This document shows positions 1 to 12,890 of a stretch of 64,000 bases of DNA, in pieces. A program made the translations under genes and the position numbers. Each line of letters opens with the position of its first letter. Position 1 is the stretch's first letter. The stretch is from assembly GCA_023079485.1 (NCBI GenBank), contig CM041083.1:108789554-108853553 (forward strand), given 5' to 3'. The stretch comes from Archilochus colubris. Lineage: Eukaryota; Chordata; Aves; Apodiformes; Trochilidae. The notes under the pieces were generated by a model. The model saw only the letters and a list, made by a program, of their open reading frames with translations. It made no database searches and was not told the origin of the DNA.

Positions 1-3000
1 TTAGTGCTGGCTGTTCAGGAAAAAATGTTGTGGCTCCTGCACTGGGAGCCAGGCAGTACCATTTCCTATGTCCTCAGCTGGTCTGGCTCTGAGGCAGACC
101 AAGGAACCTGTGTCTGTGGATACTATGGTTAGCAAAGACTGGCCTATATATAGTTTGGTTGATGGCTTTAGGCAAGCTATGATAAACCGTGGTCTTTTTT
201 GGAGAGGAAGAATGAGAAGGATTACAGTGACAAGCTTTCAAAACCAACAATTAGTTTATGTTTTCAAAGTACGGCCACAAGTGGAGAGGTTGCAAAAACG
301 CATAATACTTTACAATCCTTAATGTAGAAATCTGTGGCTTTCTTTTCTTGTTCTCTTTGATTTGTTTTGTTTCTAAATACATGGGACTTGATCTTAGGCT
401 TCATTGTGTTCAGAAACTGCCCATCATGTTGGACATGGAGCCACTTGGGGAATGTGCTGATCTGTTGGTGTGTATGAGAGACAAAAAGCTTATGTGTCGT
501 TTGAGGGTATGATGGATGTAGAAGAGTGAGGTTACCCAGTAACATTTAACTTAAATCCCCATGGCTGTTAAGAAGGATGTATCAGACAACTCCACTGCTA
601 GACATACAGCTGTTTGTCTAAAGGTCTTCAGCAATTATGACCTCTTGAGCAAAGCTCAGCATATGGAACAGCATTTTTTATGCACGTGGGAGACAAGTAG
701 CAACAGTGACTTTAGCAGTATTTTTACTCTTTGACCTGACAGATTTCTTCTGTGATAACTGAGCACTATAGAGGATTCTGCAGCTTAACTGCACGCAGCA
801 GGCACAGTGGGAGAAGACTTGAAAGGCAGATCCTATTGCTTTCCAAGAGGGTATTTTCAAGCCTAGGGTTGGAAGCACTACAGGGGCACTGCAGTATGCA
901 AATTATTAAAGCTGTTAGGTTAGCTGTTCTTTCTCTCTGAAAACTGCTCATTTTCCTCACTAATGGGGGTAAGTGAAATCTTAATGGTTGGTGTCAGATT
1001 TTTGTTTAAAACGCAAAACCTTCTAGATAGTAATGCATACCCTGGTGTCTGCTTCACAAACTCAGTTGTTTTTGTCTTTCTCTTTTCTCAAAGCCAAATT
1101 TCTGGTATGGTTCTTATGTCATTAAACTGTGGGTATCACTAGTTTTTGGCTTGTCTGCATGGAGGTGCTGCTTCATAACAAATGAGAGTGTCTCACCAAT
1201 ACCTCCTGAATTAGGTGGGTTTGGGTGCTGAGATCCTATGCTGATGGAAGCAGCATGAAACCCCTCTAGAGTGTGGGCCAGCTTGTCTCACCTTTGTGCC
1301 ATGTGAGTGTTAAACACCCGTAAGAAGCTTGGGTAGAAAGTCTTCAGGGGGAAAGTCTTAAGAGCTTCTGCTACCCTCTCTACCCTTCTGGTTTGGCATT
1401 TGTGGACTGTGAGAAACGGGGTCAAATAAAGCAGAGCTGCTAGCTTTCTCTGGCTGTTATTGTTTCTCCAATAGCAGAAGTTTGAACGAACACCTCTCTA
1501 TGGCAGAAAAACACATGGGTGTGATGAAGACTGAGATTATGCTCCCTCCTAGTTGCTGGCATTACTGTGAAGACATTGCTCGATCTCCTTAGTTGGCTTT
1601 TCTTGATTCTGTTCCTCACCCTCCAGTCCTTTCAGCTCAGCCAACAGATTTTCACAGCACCCTTCCCACTCCTTGAGTATTGCTTAATGTACTGAGGGAG
1701 AATCATGCCGTAGCTGCTGCTTCTTGGTTCTTCTCTGATAGCACTTGCTTGTCCTCAGGTTTGTGGAGAGAAAAAAGACTGCATCTGCTTGGAGATAGTT
1801 GTCAGACATACTAGAGGATGAAAAGTGATGCAAAATATGAGCATATAAAGCAGACTTAAAAATCCAGTCTTGAAACAAAATCCTTTTGTTGATGTGATAC
1901 TCTGTGGTATTTAAATCTAATATGCAGAAGTGTACTTTAGATGTAAAAGGGGGAATAGAAGTATTAACAAGTCAGCATCAGCAGCTGGTCAGCATTATAA
2001 TCTGTAGCATCAACATGTGAGTGCCTGCATGATTTTACAGAATTGGTTTTACGCTATTCTTCAAGCAAAGAGCTGTATACTCTTTCCCTGTCCCTCTGCC
2101 AGCCTCTCCTTTGTAACTTTTAAACACACTAGTTTTGTTACAGATAAGCTCAAAAAAGTTTTGGAAATCTCAGAAATCCAGTCTCCTCTAACATCTGGGG
2201 GAATGGCTTGCAGCCAAAGGGAGTTGTAAGGAGATGTGTTTCGTTCTGCAAATGTTTTGGGGAAGGAGGCCCTAAGCTTTGACAGGTGCTTATTAGAAAA
2301 TCTAGTGAGTGGTAATGGAGGTAGCTATCCGAAGTCAACTGTAAAATAGTGATGTTCCTGATTTTGAGCTAAAGTATTATTTAAATTCACATCGTATAAT
2401 ACATAAAATCTCTTAATCCCCTCATCCTAACTTTTCACACTGTGATGAGATACCCTTAGTATTTGTCTCTTGTGAGAAACAATACTTTTAATGCATCGTA
2501 GAATTTTGGCACTTACGAACTTTGTTGTCTGGTCCCCGTAATTGTTTTACAACACGATCTAAACATATGGTGGAACAAAGTCCAGGCATTTTTGCTGACC
2601 TTGTAACTGTTTAAACATTTTGTGTTGAGAATACATTTCCCAAACAGTTTGTGCAGCTGGAGAGTGGAGGACAAATTTCTGCCTGATAGTGAGGAGCAGT
2701 AGGTGTGATCCCATGATTGCTTCCTGACTGCCCCAGGGCAGTTTGCCCATGGCAGCAAAGGCTACTTCAAAATGTTTCAGGCCCTCTGTACTTCAGGTCT
2801 TTCAAAGAGCAGTCAATGTTGCAAAATGTCATTCCTTGAACATCTCTGTTCTGCATTTGGAGGCTCTTTCATATCACCTTGTGTCCTCAGGAAAACCAAA
2901 GGAATTTCACATGCCAGAACATGCACTCCATGCTCTGAGATTCTGGTGGCACCTTTTTCCAACTAGTTTCCATTAGGGGATCTGGACAGTAGTCAATCCT

Positions 3001-4178
3001 TTTTCTTCAGGTTGTACATCTCTTTCTCCTTGGAGGTGGTTGAAGGCTTACACAAGGTTTTTTTTCTGGCTGAGAAGGACCAGTGACATTATTATGGTGG
3101 TCTGATTTAACAAAGTAAAATCTGAATAAATCTGAAAATCATCTCTTTTATTAATTTTCCACTTCTGGCTGCTGCCATCTTGCTGGATAAATAGACTTGG
3201 GAATATATCTTATGTAAAATGGTGCGAGGAAGGCAGAAGAAATCTATGCGTTTTAGTTTGTGTTCAGTTTGACATCAGTTTAGTTTTCCTTCTCTGTAGA
3301 TTTTTTTTCTTAAAACACTTCTTGTTGCTGAGAGCGTATAAGTTTGCAGCTGTTTTTCAATACCTTTTAATTTGTACTTTATTAACATTTTCATAGATAT
3401 TGTTGGGTGTCATTACTGAAGTGATTCAGCACTCTAAAGAGCCCAGATACGCAGTGAGCAAGAAAACGTTGCATCTGTTTTACCTACTGTTTTTTGGCTG
3501 CCTGTCCTTCAAACTTGTTTTTCTGAGGAGTGTAATCTCTGCATGTTATTCTAATTACTGCACGACAGTTCCTTAAGTCTTAAAAAGGCTTGGATGTGGG
3601 CTATGCAAAAGTAATGAGGTGTGTGGTAATTTAGCCAAGGGCCCAAATATCTATTAGTCACGTGCAGTTGAAATGACAATGTAAGATGAATGTGGTGCTG
3701 GTTGTCTCTGCAGCAAGCCAGGGATTAATGGTCTCCCTACCCTGTTGCCCTCAAATGTTGTGGTGAACAATATTAATGAGCACTGATGGTCCAGGGACCT
3801 GAAAACTGTTGCAGACAAATTCATAATGGCTCTTTGCCATGTATATTTGCTTATACCTGTGCAAGGGTCAGCCAAAGTGACACCAGGTGAGTTAAAGCCA
3901 TTAACTGTTTCCTTTTTCCTCTTGTTGTTGGGGCCTGACTTCCAGAATTGGTGGAAACGTTGCTGTTGCTGTAATTCACAGAGAAACTGTCTGTTCTCAG
4001 AATTTTTTTTCCTTGGGAGGATGTCTGTTTCTGCTTCCATTTTGGAAAGCTCAGGTTATAGATCGATCTCTGCCAGTGCTGGGCTGTGCAAGTTCAGGTG
4101 TCTCTCCTAATAACATGATAAGAATAACCAGATTTGTGTACATTCCCCACGTTCATTTTTTTCCTTTTTCTTTTAAAG
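1..4178 (+). other. MRPS6: MRPS6 intron 1, 3' part
   Basis: This stretch ends in a good splice acceptor, a T/C-rich tract followed by AAAG at 4175-4178, directly before the recognised exon 2. The matching donor and exon 1 are outside the window. I see no coding exon in it; the open frames are short and unlike known proteins. AATAAA occurs at 1425-1430 and 3125-3130. In mammals the single-exon sodium/myo-inositol cotransporter gene SLC5A3 lies on the same strand inside MRPS6 intron 1 and has a very long 3' UTR. Part of this DNA could therefore be SLC5A3 3' UTR, but nothing in the sequence proves it. A YY1-like CTGCCATCTTG occurs near 3172-3182. Confidence 0.75.
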
Positions 4179-4318
4179 CCTGAGACTGCGGCTGTGCTGA
4201 AGCGCACGGTTGAGGCTCTTATGGAGAGAGGAGCTGTTGTGAGGAACCTAGAAAACCTGGGAGAAAGGGCTCTGCCTTACAAAATCTCCAAGCACAAGGA
4301 GCGCCACAGACGTGGAGG
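4179..4318 (+). CDS. MRPS6: MRPS6 exon 2 (coding), mitochondrial ribosomal protein bS6m
   Basis: This 140-nt internal exon encodes 46 codons plus two bases, from [10 protein letters not shown] to the RRGG just before the junction. MRPS6 is the mitochondrial homologue of bacterial S6. It has a ferredoxin-like fold, sits on the platform of the 28S small subunit, and in bacteria pairs with S18 next to the small-subunit rRNA. The segment [14 protein letters not shown] is the family's most recognisable stretch and matches vertebrate MRPS6 closely. The exon is flanked by AAAG acceptor bases ending at 4178 and a GTACGC donor starting at 4319. The acceptor junction is phase 0 and the donor junction phase 2. 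The two leftover bases (GG) join the first G of the downstream exon to restore glycine, then YFLID, as expected for the family. The frame reads on as an open ORF into the intron to the stop at 4326-4328, which is artefactual. The start codon is in exon 1, not in this window. Confidence 0.95.
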
Positions 4319-4971
4319 GTACGCCTAATGTGTTTTTCCTTAAAGTCCTTTAAATGTTCCTTTAAAATTTACATAAGTAACTCGTTTTTTGGTGCTTTTT
4401 GTAATGTCAGTGATCCCAGTAATGTGTTGTATGGCTGTTTGTGCATGCCTGTATTCAGCTTCCAAGTGTTTTGTGTCCTTTGTATTCCGTGGTGTGGGCT
4501 TTTCCTTAGCATTTAGTCATCCCGATACAAGTAGCCAGAGTCCAGGCCTGCAAAACTATTTTTCCAACATACACAATGTGATTTTATGATGTCATTTTTA
4601 CGTAACTGTTTTCCAAGCCAGTCGGGCTGTTTACTGATAAAAGTCATACTTAATCCCCCGGCTGCCAGTTGGCAGGACTGATTCTTTTTCTCCGATGCGC
4701 CTGAGCTAAACGTTAACTACCATGTGTACACTGTAAGACTGCCTTGTGTTTCTGATCCAGTTTTTGTTAAGGGCGTTAAAGATGGCTTTACGGGAAGGAT
4801 GACGAATGTAAATGAGGCCATGAGTCGGCGTCTCAGATGTGGGGCTTCCCCCACAGTGCCGGGGGAAGGTGCTGTAGATGGCAGCTCCTGCTTTCTTACT
4901 CTGGTGTTGCTGTTGCTCTTGGAGGCTACTTCCCAAATGGATGCTGGCTCTCCATGCAGGGACTGAGGAAT

Positions 4972-4984
4972 GTTGCTAGGCAAC
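4972..4984. promoter_or_regulatory. RFX X-box-like palindrome
   Basis: GTTGCTAGGCAAC is an imperfect palindrome. Its reverse complement, GTTGCCTAGCAAC, matches the classical X-box bound by RFX family transcription factors, which are known regulators of ciliary genes. It lies about 650 bases downstream of MRPS6 exon 2 in a stretch with more CpG than its surroundings. Binding and any target gene are not shown by the sequence. Confidence 0.45.
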
Positions 4985-6521
4985 GCCGCACTGCACTGGG
5001 GCTGCCGGCCCTCATCCAAATAACAATTAACAACACGCTCCTCCTGCTCCCTCCCAGGACAACAACCGGGCTGTGGTAGGATGGGGGCCCAACCTGCCTA
5101 CCCACTGCCTTCCTCAAGGGATATTTGGCATGAAGGAAGGTGAGGTGGCTCCAGAGGTGCCCCTTTCATGAAGCCCTTCTTGGATCTTCTCTGCTGGAGT
5201 GACTCAGGGTTTCACTGCCTCTTCTGAGGACCTCTTCACTCTCCTGCAGAGTGGGAGTGGTGGCAGGTGCCAGCTAAAGCAGACTGGCAGAAAAGATAGG
5301 GGAGGAATTCTCCACCATGTGTCTGTAACTTAACCAAAAGCAATGATGGTGTGGCCATCTCTTGTCTTTCACTCCTGCTCCATGGTGTCCTTCAGAACAT
5401 GGCTTTGTCCTGTCAGTTTTGTATTTTAGGACTGTTATTGTTGACAACACATGGGAGCTAATCAAAGCCTTGTCTCAAGACAGAATTACTAATTACTTCA
5501 TTCTTCTCTTGGAACAGAAGCATTTTAGAGACATTGAAATCTTTTTGGATGGCTTCAGCAGAACAAGGAGCAAGTGTTACTCTCCTTGAACAGGTGGAAA
5601 GCTGAGTTAGGGGAACTAAGATCCACTAATCTTGGATGCTGAAGCAGAGACTTTTAGATCCTAGGTATTTTTTTTTCTCGAGCACTTAGCACTCTATTTC
5701 ACTACTTCTGATCACAATTTTCACCTGGCTGGGTGGCAGTACTTCTACAGATCTGGTCTTGGGTTCTTCATCAGGGAAACCAGGGCAGGAGAAGACAGTA
5801 GCAAGCATCACAAGAGCTCTGTTGCAGTGAGGAACAGAAGCCATTTCTCCAGGGGATCTTTCAGACTACCTTAATTCGTTTGCTGTAGCAATGAGTAGAG
5901 TGTGTACCTAATAGCAGAATGAGGGCATCTGTAGGCTGTAGCCCTCTGCAAAGAAGAGCTCTCAAAGCAAGCTTATTTTCTGTCTTGAGTGAGGCAAGTT
6001 TTTAGTTGAAAATAATTGTGTTTTTCTCTTGAAATATGGGCAAGAAGCCACCATTAGATTCATGTCACCACCACTGTTTCTTCCCAACCCATCTCCCAGT
6101 TCAGGTGTCTAAATATGTAGCAGTCATCCTGCTCGCCCTGGATTGGGATCATCTGTATTTGAATATCACAGTTCTCTCCCCTAAATTGCTCATCTTCTTG
6201 AAAAGAAGTGGTTGAGAGAAGGTATTACAAGAGCTAGTTGTTTGAGTGCTTCTAAATGGAGAACTCAAATTCAGAATACACAAGATATTACAAAGGGAAG
6301 TTATGTGAAAAAATTGTGCTTCTATAGATTTTTCTGGGGAGATTACAGTTCAGTGTATGGTTATGGAAGGCTCCTGGTATACCATTCAATATTTTATATA
6401 GTCTGGAGAATAAGTTACTCAAGATATTAAACATGATCTGGGAATACCAAATGAAAAGTCATTACTTGATCAGCCTTATAAATTCAGTAAGCTCAACTTT
6501 ACAGCATCTGTAAAAAGCAAC

Positions 6522-6566
6522 TTTTTTTTTTTTTTTTTTTAAACAGGACAAAGTTAAAAAAAAAAA
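6522..6566. repeat. T19 tract followed by A11 tract
   Basis: A run of 19 T (6522-6540) is separated by 15 bases from a run of 11 A (6556-6566). The two runs can pair as a short A/T hairpin. No gene body accompanies them, so I do not call this a retrocopy tail. Confidence 0.85.
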
Positions 6567-7744
6567 GCTTTTCAAGATACCTCACTAAACTGAGCACACT
6601 CCTTTTACTTACCAGGAAATCCTAGTCTTTTCTCCTTCATAGCCAGTTTCTAATTCTCTGTTCCCCTTCTTAGAAAGGTGGTGTAGGGTGGTGTCTTGAG
6701 TAGTACAGAATGTGTCACCATTTCTTTAGTTGTTACTTTCTTCTAAGTAACTGAAAGGGCTTCTGTAAGAGTGCAAATGATACTGTGTGTTGGGATGGGG
6801 TCTGGGGCAGAGAGTGTTGAATTTTATTGTTCTGTGGTTCTTAGCAGAGCTTCAGCTAATTTAATTTCCAATAGTATGTAAACAGTTGGAGACTCAGGAT
6901 GTATGCTGAATCTGTTTCTTCTTTGATGTCCTGGTTGGTGAATTATAGAAAACTAGTGGAACACAATACTCATAGCAACAAATCTTAGGAAAATTAATGC
7001 AATATAGTAGCTGTAGCAGGGAGTCACAGGTCACAGCAGTGTCTCTTGGAGACAGCTCTTGTCCTAGTGACTGAACCAGCCGCTCAGCATGGCATGGAAT
7101 TCCCCAGCCTGTGTGGGGTGTTTGCTTGAAGACCAACCCAAACCAGAGCAAAGCAATCTCCCTCACCAGTGCAGCGTTCATAGCTTTGCTCCCTTTCAAA
7201 ACTCCCAGTGCTGTCCAGGCTATGGCTCTTAACCTCAAATCAAGGGCTGTCAGCTGGGCAGCACCAGTTATTCACAGGTCAACTGAGACGTTCTCTGTGC
7301 CATGCCTGGTAGTCATGCATCTCACAGGCTTTTGCTGTATGTTGTCTTTATTTAGTTAACTCCATCTTAAACTGCAATTCGGGTCTTTATATACAGCAAA
7401 TCATAAAGCTGAGTGATTGACAGTGAAAAGACACAAACGTGTGATGTGCATGGCAAAGCTACTGCTGGGCTTAACCAGGTTGTGGTAGTATCTTTACTGA
7501 ACATTGTGGAATTAAAATGGAAAATTTATGTTCATGGGTCAATAGGAGGGATAGTTGTCTCCTTAATAAAGTTGCTTTTCTCTCTCCAAGTTCTGTAGGG
7601 GTTTGTCATCATCTGAGTCAAATCTAGTGCTGTCTCGGATAGGCAATACAGGCACATTACAAATTTAAGAATATTCAGGAGACTTTACAGAGAATGAGAA
7701 TTTTACTACCAATTTATCTGTAAAGTTGAGATTTCTTTCAAAAC

Positions 7745-7894
7745 CTGCCACACAGGATTGTAACCCACAGCTGTCACTGGAACGGGCAGTTTTACTCTCT
7801 CAAGGAGCTTTGAAGACCTCAGGTCATACATACATACAATTGACTTACATCTTCTCAGGAAATTATATGCACTGAGCAGGTTGTGCCTGTGCAT
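7745..7894 (-). pseudogene. WD40-repeat-like coding fragment (isolated exon or relic)
   Basis: Reading the minus strand, an open frame of about 50 codons ends at a CAG (7747-7745) and contains SIVCMYDLRSSKLLERVKL followed by PVPVTAVGYNPVW. This resembles one WD40 blade boundary: a hydrophobic strand with YDLR, then a basic KLL segment, then PVTAV-x-(Y/F)NP at the start of the next blade. A possible acceptor (ACCTGCTCAG) lies just upstream on that strand. The possible donor after CAG is GTTTTG, which is weak. I cannot name the parent protein and I found no neighbouring WD40-like segment in the intron. It could be a single exon of an antisense gene, a decayed copy, or a chance match. WD40 proteins are usually scaffolds, so no specific role is inferred. 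Confidence 0.3.
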
Positions 7895-10797
7895 TGAGGG
7901 TATATTAAAATAAATTTAGGTCTTTCTCTTAAATGCATCTCTTTTGACAGAAAACACTCCTTTTTTAGAGACCTTATACTGACAGCTTTTGAATGTAAGT
8001 AATTATGAAAATAGTATGTTTCAGGAACTGTGTGGATATGTCTGAGGAATCAAACTTCTAAATCACTTGTTTACTTATATTTTAAGCTGTAGTCAAATTA
8101 GCTACTAATTCACTGTTGCAGTATTAGTTGCCACAGTAGAACATTAGATTAATAAAATGTAACAAGGGCATGTTTATGCCAGTATGGGTTAGGTATGAAA
8201 ATTTAGTTGAGGCATTAAGCCTGTGTGACTTGCCCATGGCCACCATGCCTATGAAAAAACAGTGAAAGAATGTAAATGATTCCCAGCATTATCTCCTAAT
8301 GGGCCATAGATTTGTGCCAAATATTCATTCTACTAGCCACTGCTTGTTTATGATGTCTAATGAGTTGTATTTAAATTGTTTTTATCATGGTGCATTTTTA
8401 AAAAAAGACTCTATTACATGTGTCAGGAGGTGCTTATTTCTGGAACAAACAAAAGTGATCTGATTTAAATAAGGTGTGTACTACCATTTGAATTCAAGGA
8501 ATGTTAAATTCTGAACTTGTTGACTCTTTAAGATGATACAGAAACATTGAAATCTCTCAAAGCAGCTTTTAAATAAAGGGTACAGACTGGGGTTGGGTGA
8601 TGACATTGCAGAGCCATCGTTGCATATTTGGTCAGTGTTAAACTGGAGAATATTGCAACTGCTTGTAAAATGATAGATCTCAGTAGCACAGTCTGTGGGT
8701 TTGCACTTTGTGGTGTACCTGTTTTCTTTGGCCATGCCAGGCTATGCCTTAATCATATGCTTGTGACACTTCATGCTTCAGGGCATCAGATAAAGGAAGG
8801 GCATTGGGGGACGTGTTTGGTATGCAGGGTATTTTTACTTCAGGGGAGGTGGTACAAGGGTGGCTGCAAAACTGATCTCTCAAAAAAATAAGATTCAGAC
8901 ACTTGTTTGTGAAGGTAATAGCTCAAACTTTTTGAAGACTAGGAGTCTATTAAACTGGAAGGAGCTATGGCCAGGGGCTTTGGGGAGAAGAAAGCCAAGT
9001 GTAGGCTGCTTTCCAAGTTGAATACTGGGTATCTTGCTAGCCCTGAGAAATTTGTTGTTAGTGTTTTTATTCCCACAGCCCGCCATCACACACACCCTTC
9101 CCCCCTCACCCCCCCCACTGTTACTTCCATTTTTTTTGTATTATCTCTGTTGTAGAAAAGATGATATACATAGGCCTGGTCAGTGCTTTGATTTAGTGCA
9201 GTTTTGTGAATTTATAGAGCTCTGTGGCCTTACCCTTCTACTTAGTGCATGTGTATACTTTCCTCTATTAAATCCACCTGTAATACAATAATGCATTGGA
9301 CCTTTCTCCCCACATTATTATTTCATTTACTTTATTTGTATGTTCACTAGCTAAACTGTGTGTAATTCTGATTATTCATAACAAGTCCCATCTTCTGCTT
9401 GACAGTTTTTCATTGCCTTGTTTTTTTCCCTTTCAAATTTGATTTGGAAAAGATGGAAGTTTTCTTTTGTTATTTGTTTGCTTGTCTCTTAATCTTTTTG
9501 TTTTGCTGTTCTCTCACAGTTATCTCATCAGCCCACTTGCTCTCTGAAATAGCAAACTCCTCAGGTCTTACTTTTGTTCTCGCTGAGTTGTATTTTGGGA
9601 GCTTAACACGTGCACGGGGAATTTTCTGTAGGAGGTGCGCAGGGACTGTGGTGATCACCAGGGTCCGCTGAGGAGCACGGGGTACACACTGAGAGCATCT
9701 AATGGGATCAGGAGTCAGGAAATCCAGTGTTAGTTGTGCTGGGGGCTTGTTTATGTGATGGGGGAAAATGCTAAGGCAATAGGGTCCTTTCCCAAGGGAA
9801 CAACACGATGAGCTCAACTTGGCTGCCAGGCCCTGCAGTGCTGCAGTCACTCCCCAGGAGCCAGGAGCATCAAGCTTTGGTACCAGCTTCCCCTCTGCAA
9901 TGGTGGGAAAGGCTTGGAGGCTGTCCTGGCCTTCCCACAAATCACTCCTACCTCCTCCAGGTGCTCTAGGGTCTGAGCACCTTGTGTTTTGCCTTCATTA
10001 TGTGGCACATGATGTAACTTTGCCAAAGCACCTGCTCAGGAGCAGGGGCCTGACTCCCGTTTCTTGGTGACTCAGTGGCCCAATGCACAAGAAATAAATA
10101 GTTATTAAGAGTATTTCAGTAATCAAGCATATAGTCTAGGACACTTGAATATTTTGAAAACATATCTATGTAAATTGTATCACACATTCAAACTCTTCCT
10201 CTTTTTATAAAGTATCTGAGCCTAGGAAATGTACTTAACTTACTTTTAAACAAGCAGCTTGTGTCAGAATAGTATTCTCTGTGGATAAGAGATGCTGAAG
10301 TGTCTTCCAATAATCCACTCTGTCTGGATTCAATTTTATTACCTTTATTTGTAGGAATAAAAAAATAGCTACCCAGCAGTACTCTTCTCTGGAGTATTTT
10401 CAAGTTTTAATTTCTCTTCTTCCCTGCCCCATGTAAAACAGAAGCTATTGCATAGTTAAGGGACTTAATCCTGTAGATAAATGCACCAACATGCTTAGCT
10501 TCACTCAGGTAAACTCTCTTGTTGATCTTCATGGCTGTTGAAATCCAAAGAGGTTGCAAAGAAAAACAGATGAAAGAGGTGCCAAGCTTTCCTTTCTTAA
10601 AACCACCAAATTTATAGCTAATGTACAACCTGGGTTGTTTTTTTCTATTCAGATTTAAAAACATTTTGACCTGTTTTCAGCAAAAACAGGAATTCGAGGT
10701 CTGTTATGCCCTCGGATGAGAACAAAACAAACAAAAAATCGAATATTTGAGTATCGTGCACATTTGTAGTATTTTCTGCTAAATTGATTGTCTTCTT

Positions 10798-10811
10798 CCA
10801 CTAGATGGGGC
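10798..10811 (+). promoter_or_regulatory. CTCF-like core site
   Basis: CCACTAGATGGGGC resembles the CTCF core (CCASYAGRKGGC) with one departure near the 3' side. It sits in an AT-rich part of MRPS6 intron 2 that also contains homeodomain-type ATTAATTAAA (11066-11074) and a perfect palindrome GGTGGCCACC (11078-11087). This is a motif match only. Confidence 0.3.
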
Positions 10812-12860
10812 TTTCTTCATTGATGAGTTGACCCATTACTTTTCTTTAAAATGCTTTTGTCCTCATGTGCATGCATGTAAGTGTGCATGTGCCTCTGGTA
10901 TCGGAGCCCTAAAATGTTTTTTCCCCCCTCACCTTATTTGTAGTGGTGCAATTTGCAGTTTTGGTGCTTTTCAGAAGAATCGGCACCATGCAATAGTTTG
11001 GGACATTGAAGTGCCACTATAATTTACTGATGCACTGAATTCTCTTGCATCTTCACACAAGTACATTAATTAAATGTGGTGGCCACCCTTAAATAGTTGG
11101 CTTGCTGGGATGGCAGTCACCATTTTGGTGGGGTTTAAGCTGTTAATTTTACAGAACACAGAGAAGTAACACAGGCAGAATTAATGCTCGCTGTGTAATT
11201 TCAGCCCTGCTCATAACAATTTTCCCAACTTTTCAAATGGTGCCCCCTAAGCGTGACTTTTCATACTCCAAATATGTCAGCCTTGTGTTGTTTGGTTGGC
11301 TGTTGTTTTTTGTGTTGTTTTTTTTTTTCTTCAGTGTAACACTATTTTTCTTTCTGCAGTGCTGCAAAACATCTTTTCATTATTTAGTGAGCCTAATGAC
11401 AGACATCTACGTACAGAATTTGACAAATGAAATTTCTGGAGGGTTTAGCTGGTAAAACGTGTTTTCCCCCAACGTACTTGCTCATTATAGATTATTTGCA
11501 TAATTGCTGTGGCACAGGCTAGTTTCTAAGGTACCAGCTTTTGGTTTTGATCTGGTATTTCCCAGTTGCTGTCCTTGCAATTTTTCAAGGACTGTCCATC
11601 TGTTCCATGCTGGTTTTCTAAAAACTAAAAGTGACACAAAATGATAATCCTTCTGAGAATGAACTGGCCTGCCTGTCCTGCTGAAGAAGGGTAGCTACCA
11701 CCACAGTCAGAAAAAAAGAAAATTACCTCTCTTCAGAGCAACACAGTGGTCTGAAAGATGAACTCATCACTCAGGTAGCAAAACAATTTCATTTATATAG
11801 CATCACCTTAATGGGAACAAATGTGCAGCTGCTTCCATGTGAATGCTGCAGCTTGCTTTACCCCAGGTGGTTCCCTGTTTCCCTGTTTGATGCTTTACCT
11901 CTCCCTGTTTTTCAGAACATGTGCTTTTCTTTCTATCTTCCAGCCTCTCCACTGGGAAATCTTATACAGACTGATGGCTACTATGTAAAGGAGCAATTTA
12001 AGCACACAGACATTTTTAAGGCACAATTGAGGGATCACACAGCCTGTTCCAAGTCCACAGTACTTGTGCTTTTCCCTTGGCTCCCCAGATGGACAGAATA
12101 ATATTCTAGGAGGAATTAAAAGTGAGTTTTGATGCGTGATTTTTTCCCAGGTTCTTTGAAGTCCAAGACTGTCCATTTGAAAGCAAAATATTTGAGTATC
12201 CTTAGGACTCAAGGTTAAAACAATTTATGGCTTGAGTATGTTAAAAAAGATCCTTTTTTTTCCCCCCCCTCATATGCAAAGGCTTGTTCTTCTTTATTTG
12301 AGATCACATGATTTTTAAAAAATCTGTTAATGCATTAATATGTTTCAGTCTGCTCTCCTGTATTTAAATCATCCTTCTATTTACAGTTGAGCAGGATGAC
12401 AAAAATAACTGTGGTCTCGTAGTGAATCAGTGGAATTTTCCTGCATTTCTCCCCTGATGACTCGATTGACTTCTAGAGAGCCCAAATCCTTTTGCATTTT
12501 TGCTTGCAAAAATGAGGTGGTTTCCCTCCTGCATTCCTGTATTTTTCCTTATCTTCAAGCCTCACTGGGATTTGGTTTTGTTTACTACACAAACAGTAGC
12601 TAAAACATTGTGTATTGGGTCATAGATCACTGCCTAAAATTAAGGTTGCTGCGTGCCTTATTGAGTTTAAAAAAACCCAGTGTCATGAAAATTGATTTAA
12701 ATCAACTTGGGGTGGAAGGGGGTCCTGATTTCCTCAGGGGTCGCATTATCAATTTTAGGTGGCTATTGCTTTTGTAGCCATTAGTTTCTTCTTTTTTAAT
12801 GAAGTAATGTTTTCGTATACCAGCACTCTTCCTTCTCTCTTTTTTGGCACAGAAAGGCAG

Positions 12861-12890
12861 CCATCGCCTGTTAACGTGTAAGGGCGATGG
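12861..12890. repeat. Short inverted repeat with 8-bp arms
   Basis: CCATCGCC (12861-12868) and GGCGATGG (12883-12890) are perfect complements around a 14-base loop. The arms are CpG-containing within an otherwise AT-rich intron. Function is unknown. Confidence 0.6.

Noticed and set aside
6522..6566. T19 tract as a poly(A) tail of a minus-strand retrocopy
   Set aside because: No gene-like sequence lies on the appropriate side, and such retrocopies are rare in birds because CR1 does not use poly(A) tails.
9470..9940. 156-codon minus-strand open frame
   Set aside because: No motif, signal peptide or family similarity, and the composition is like translated noncoding DNA.
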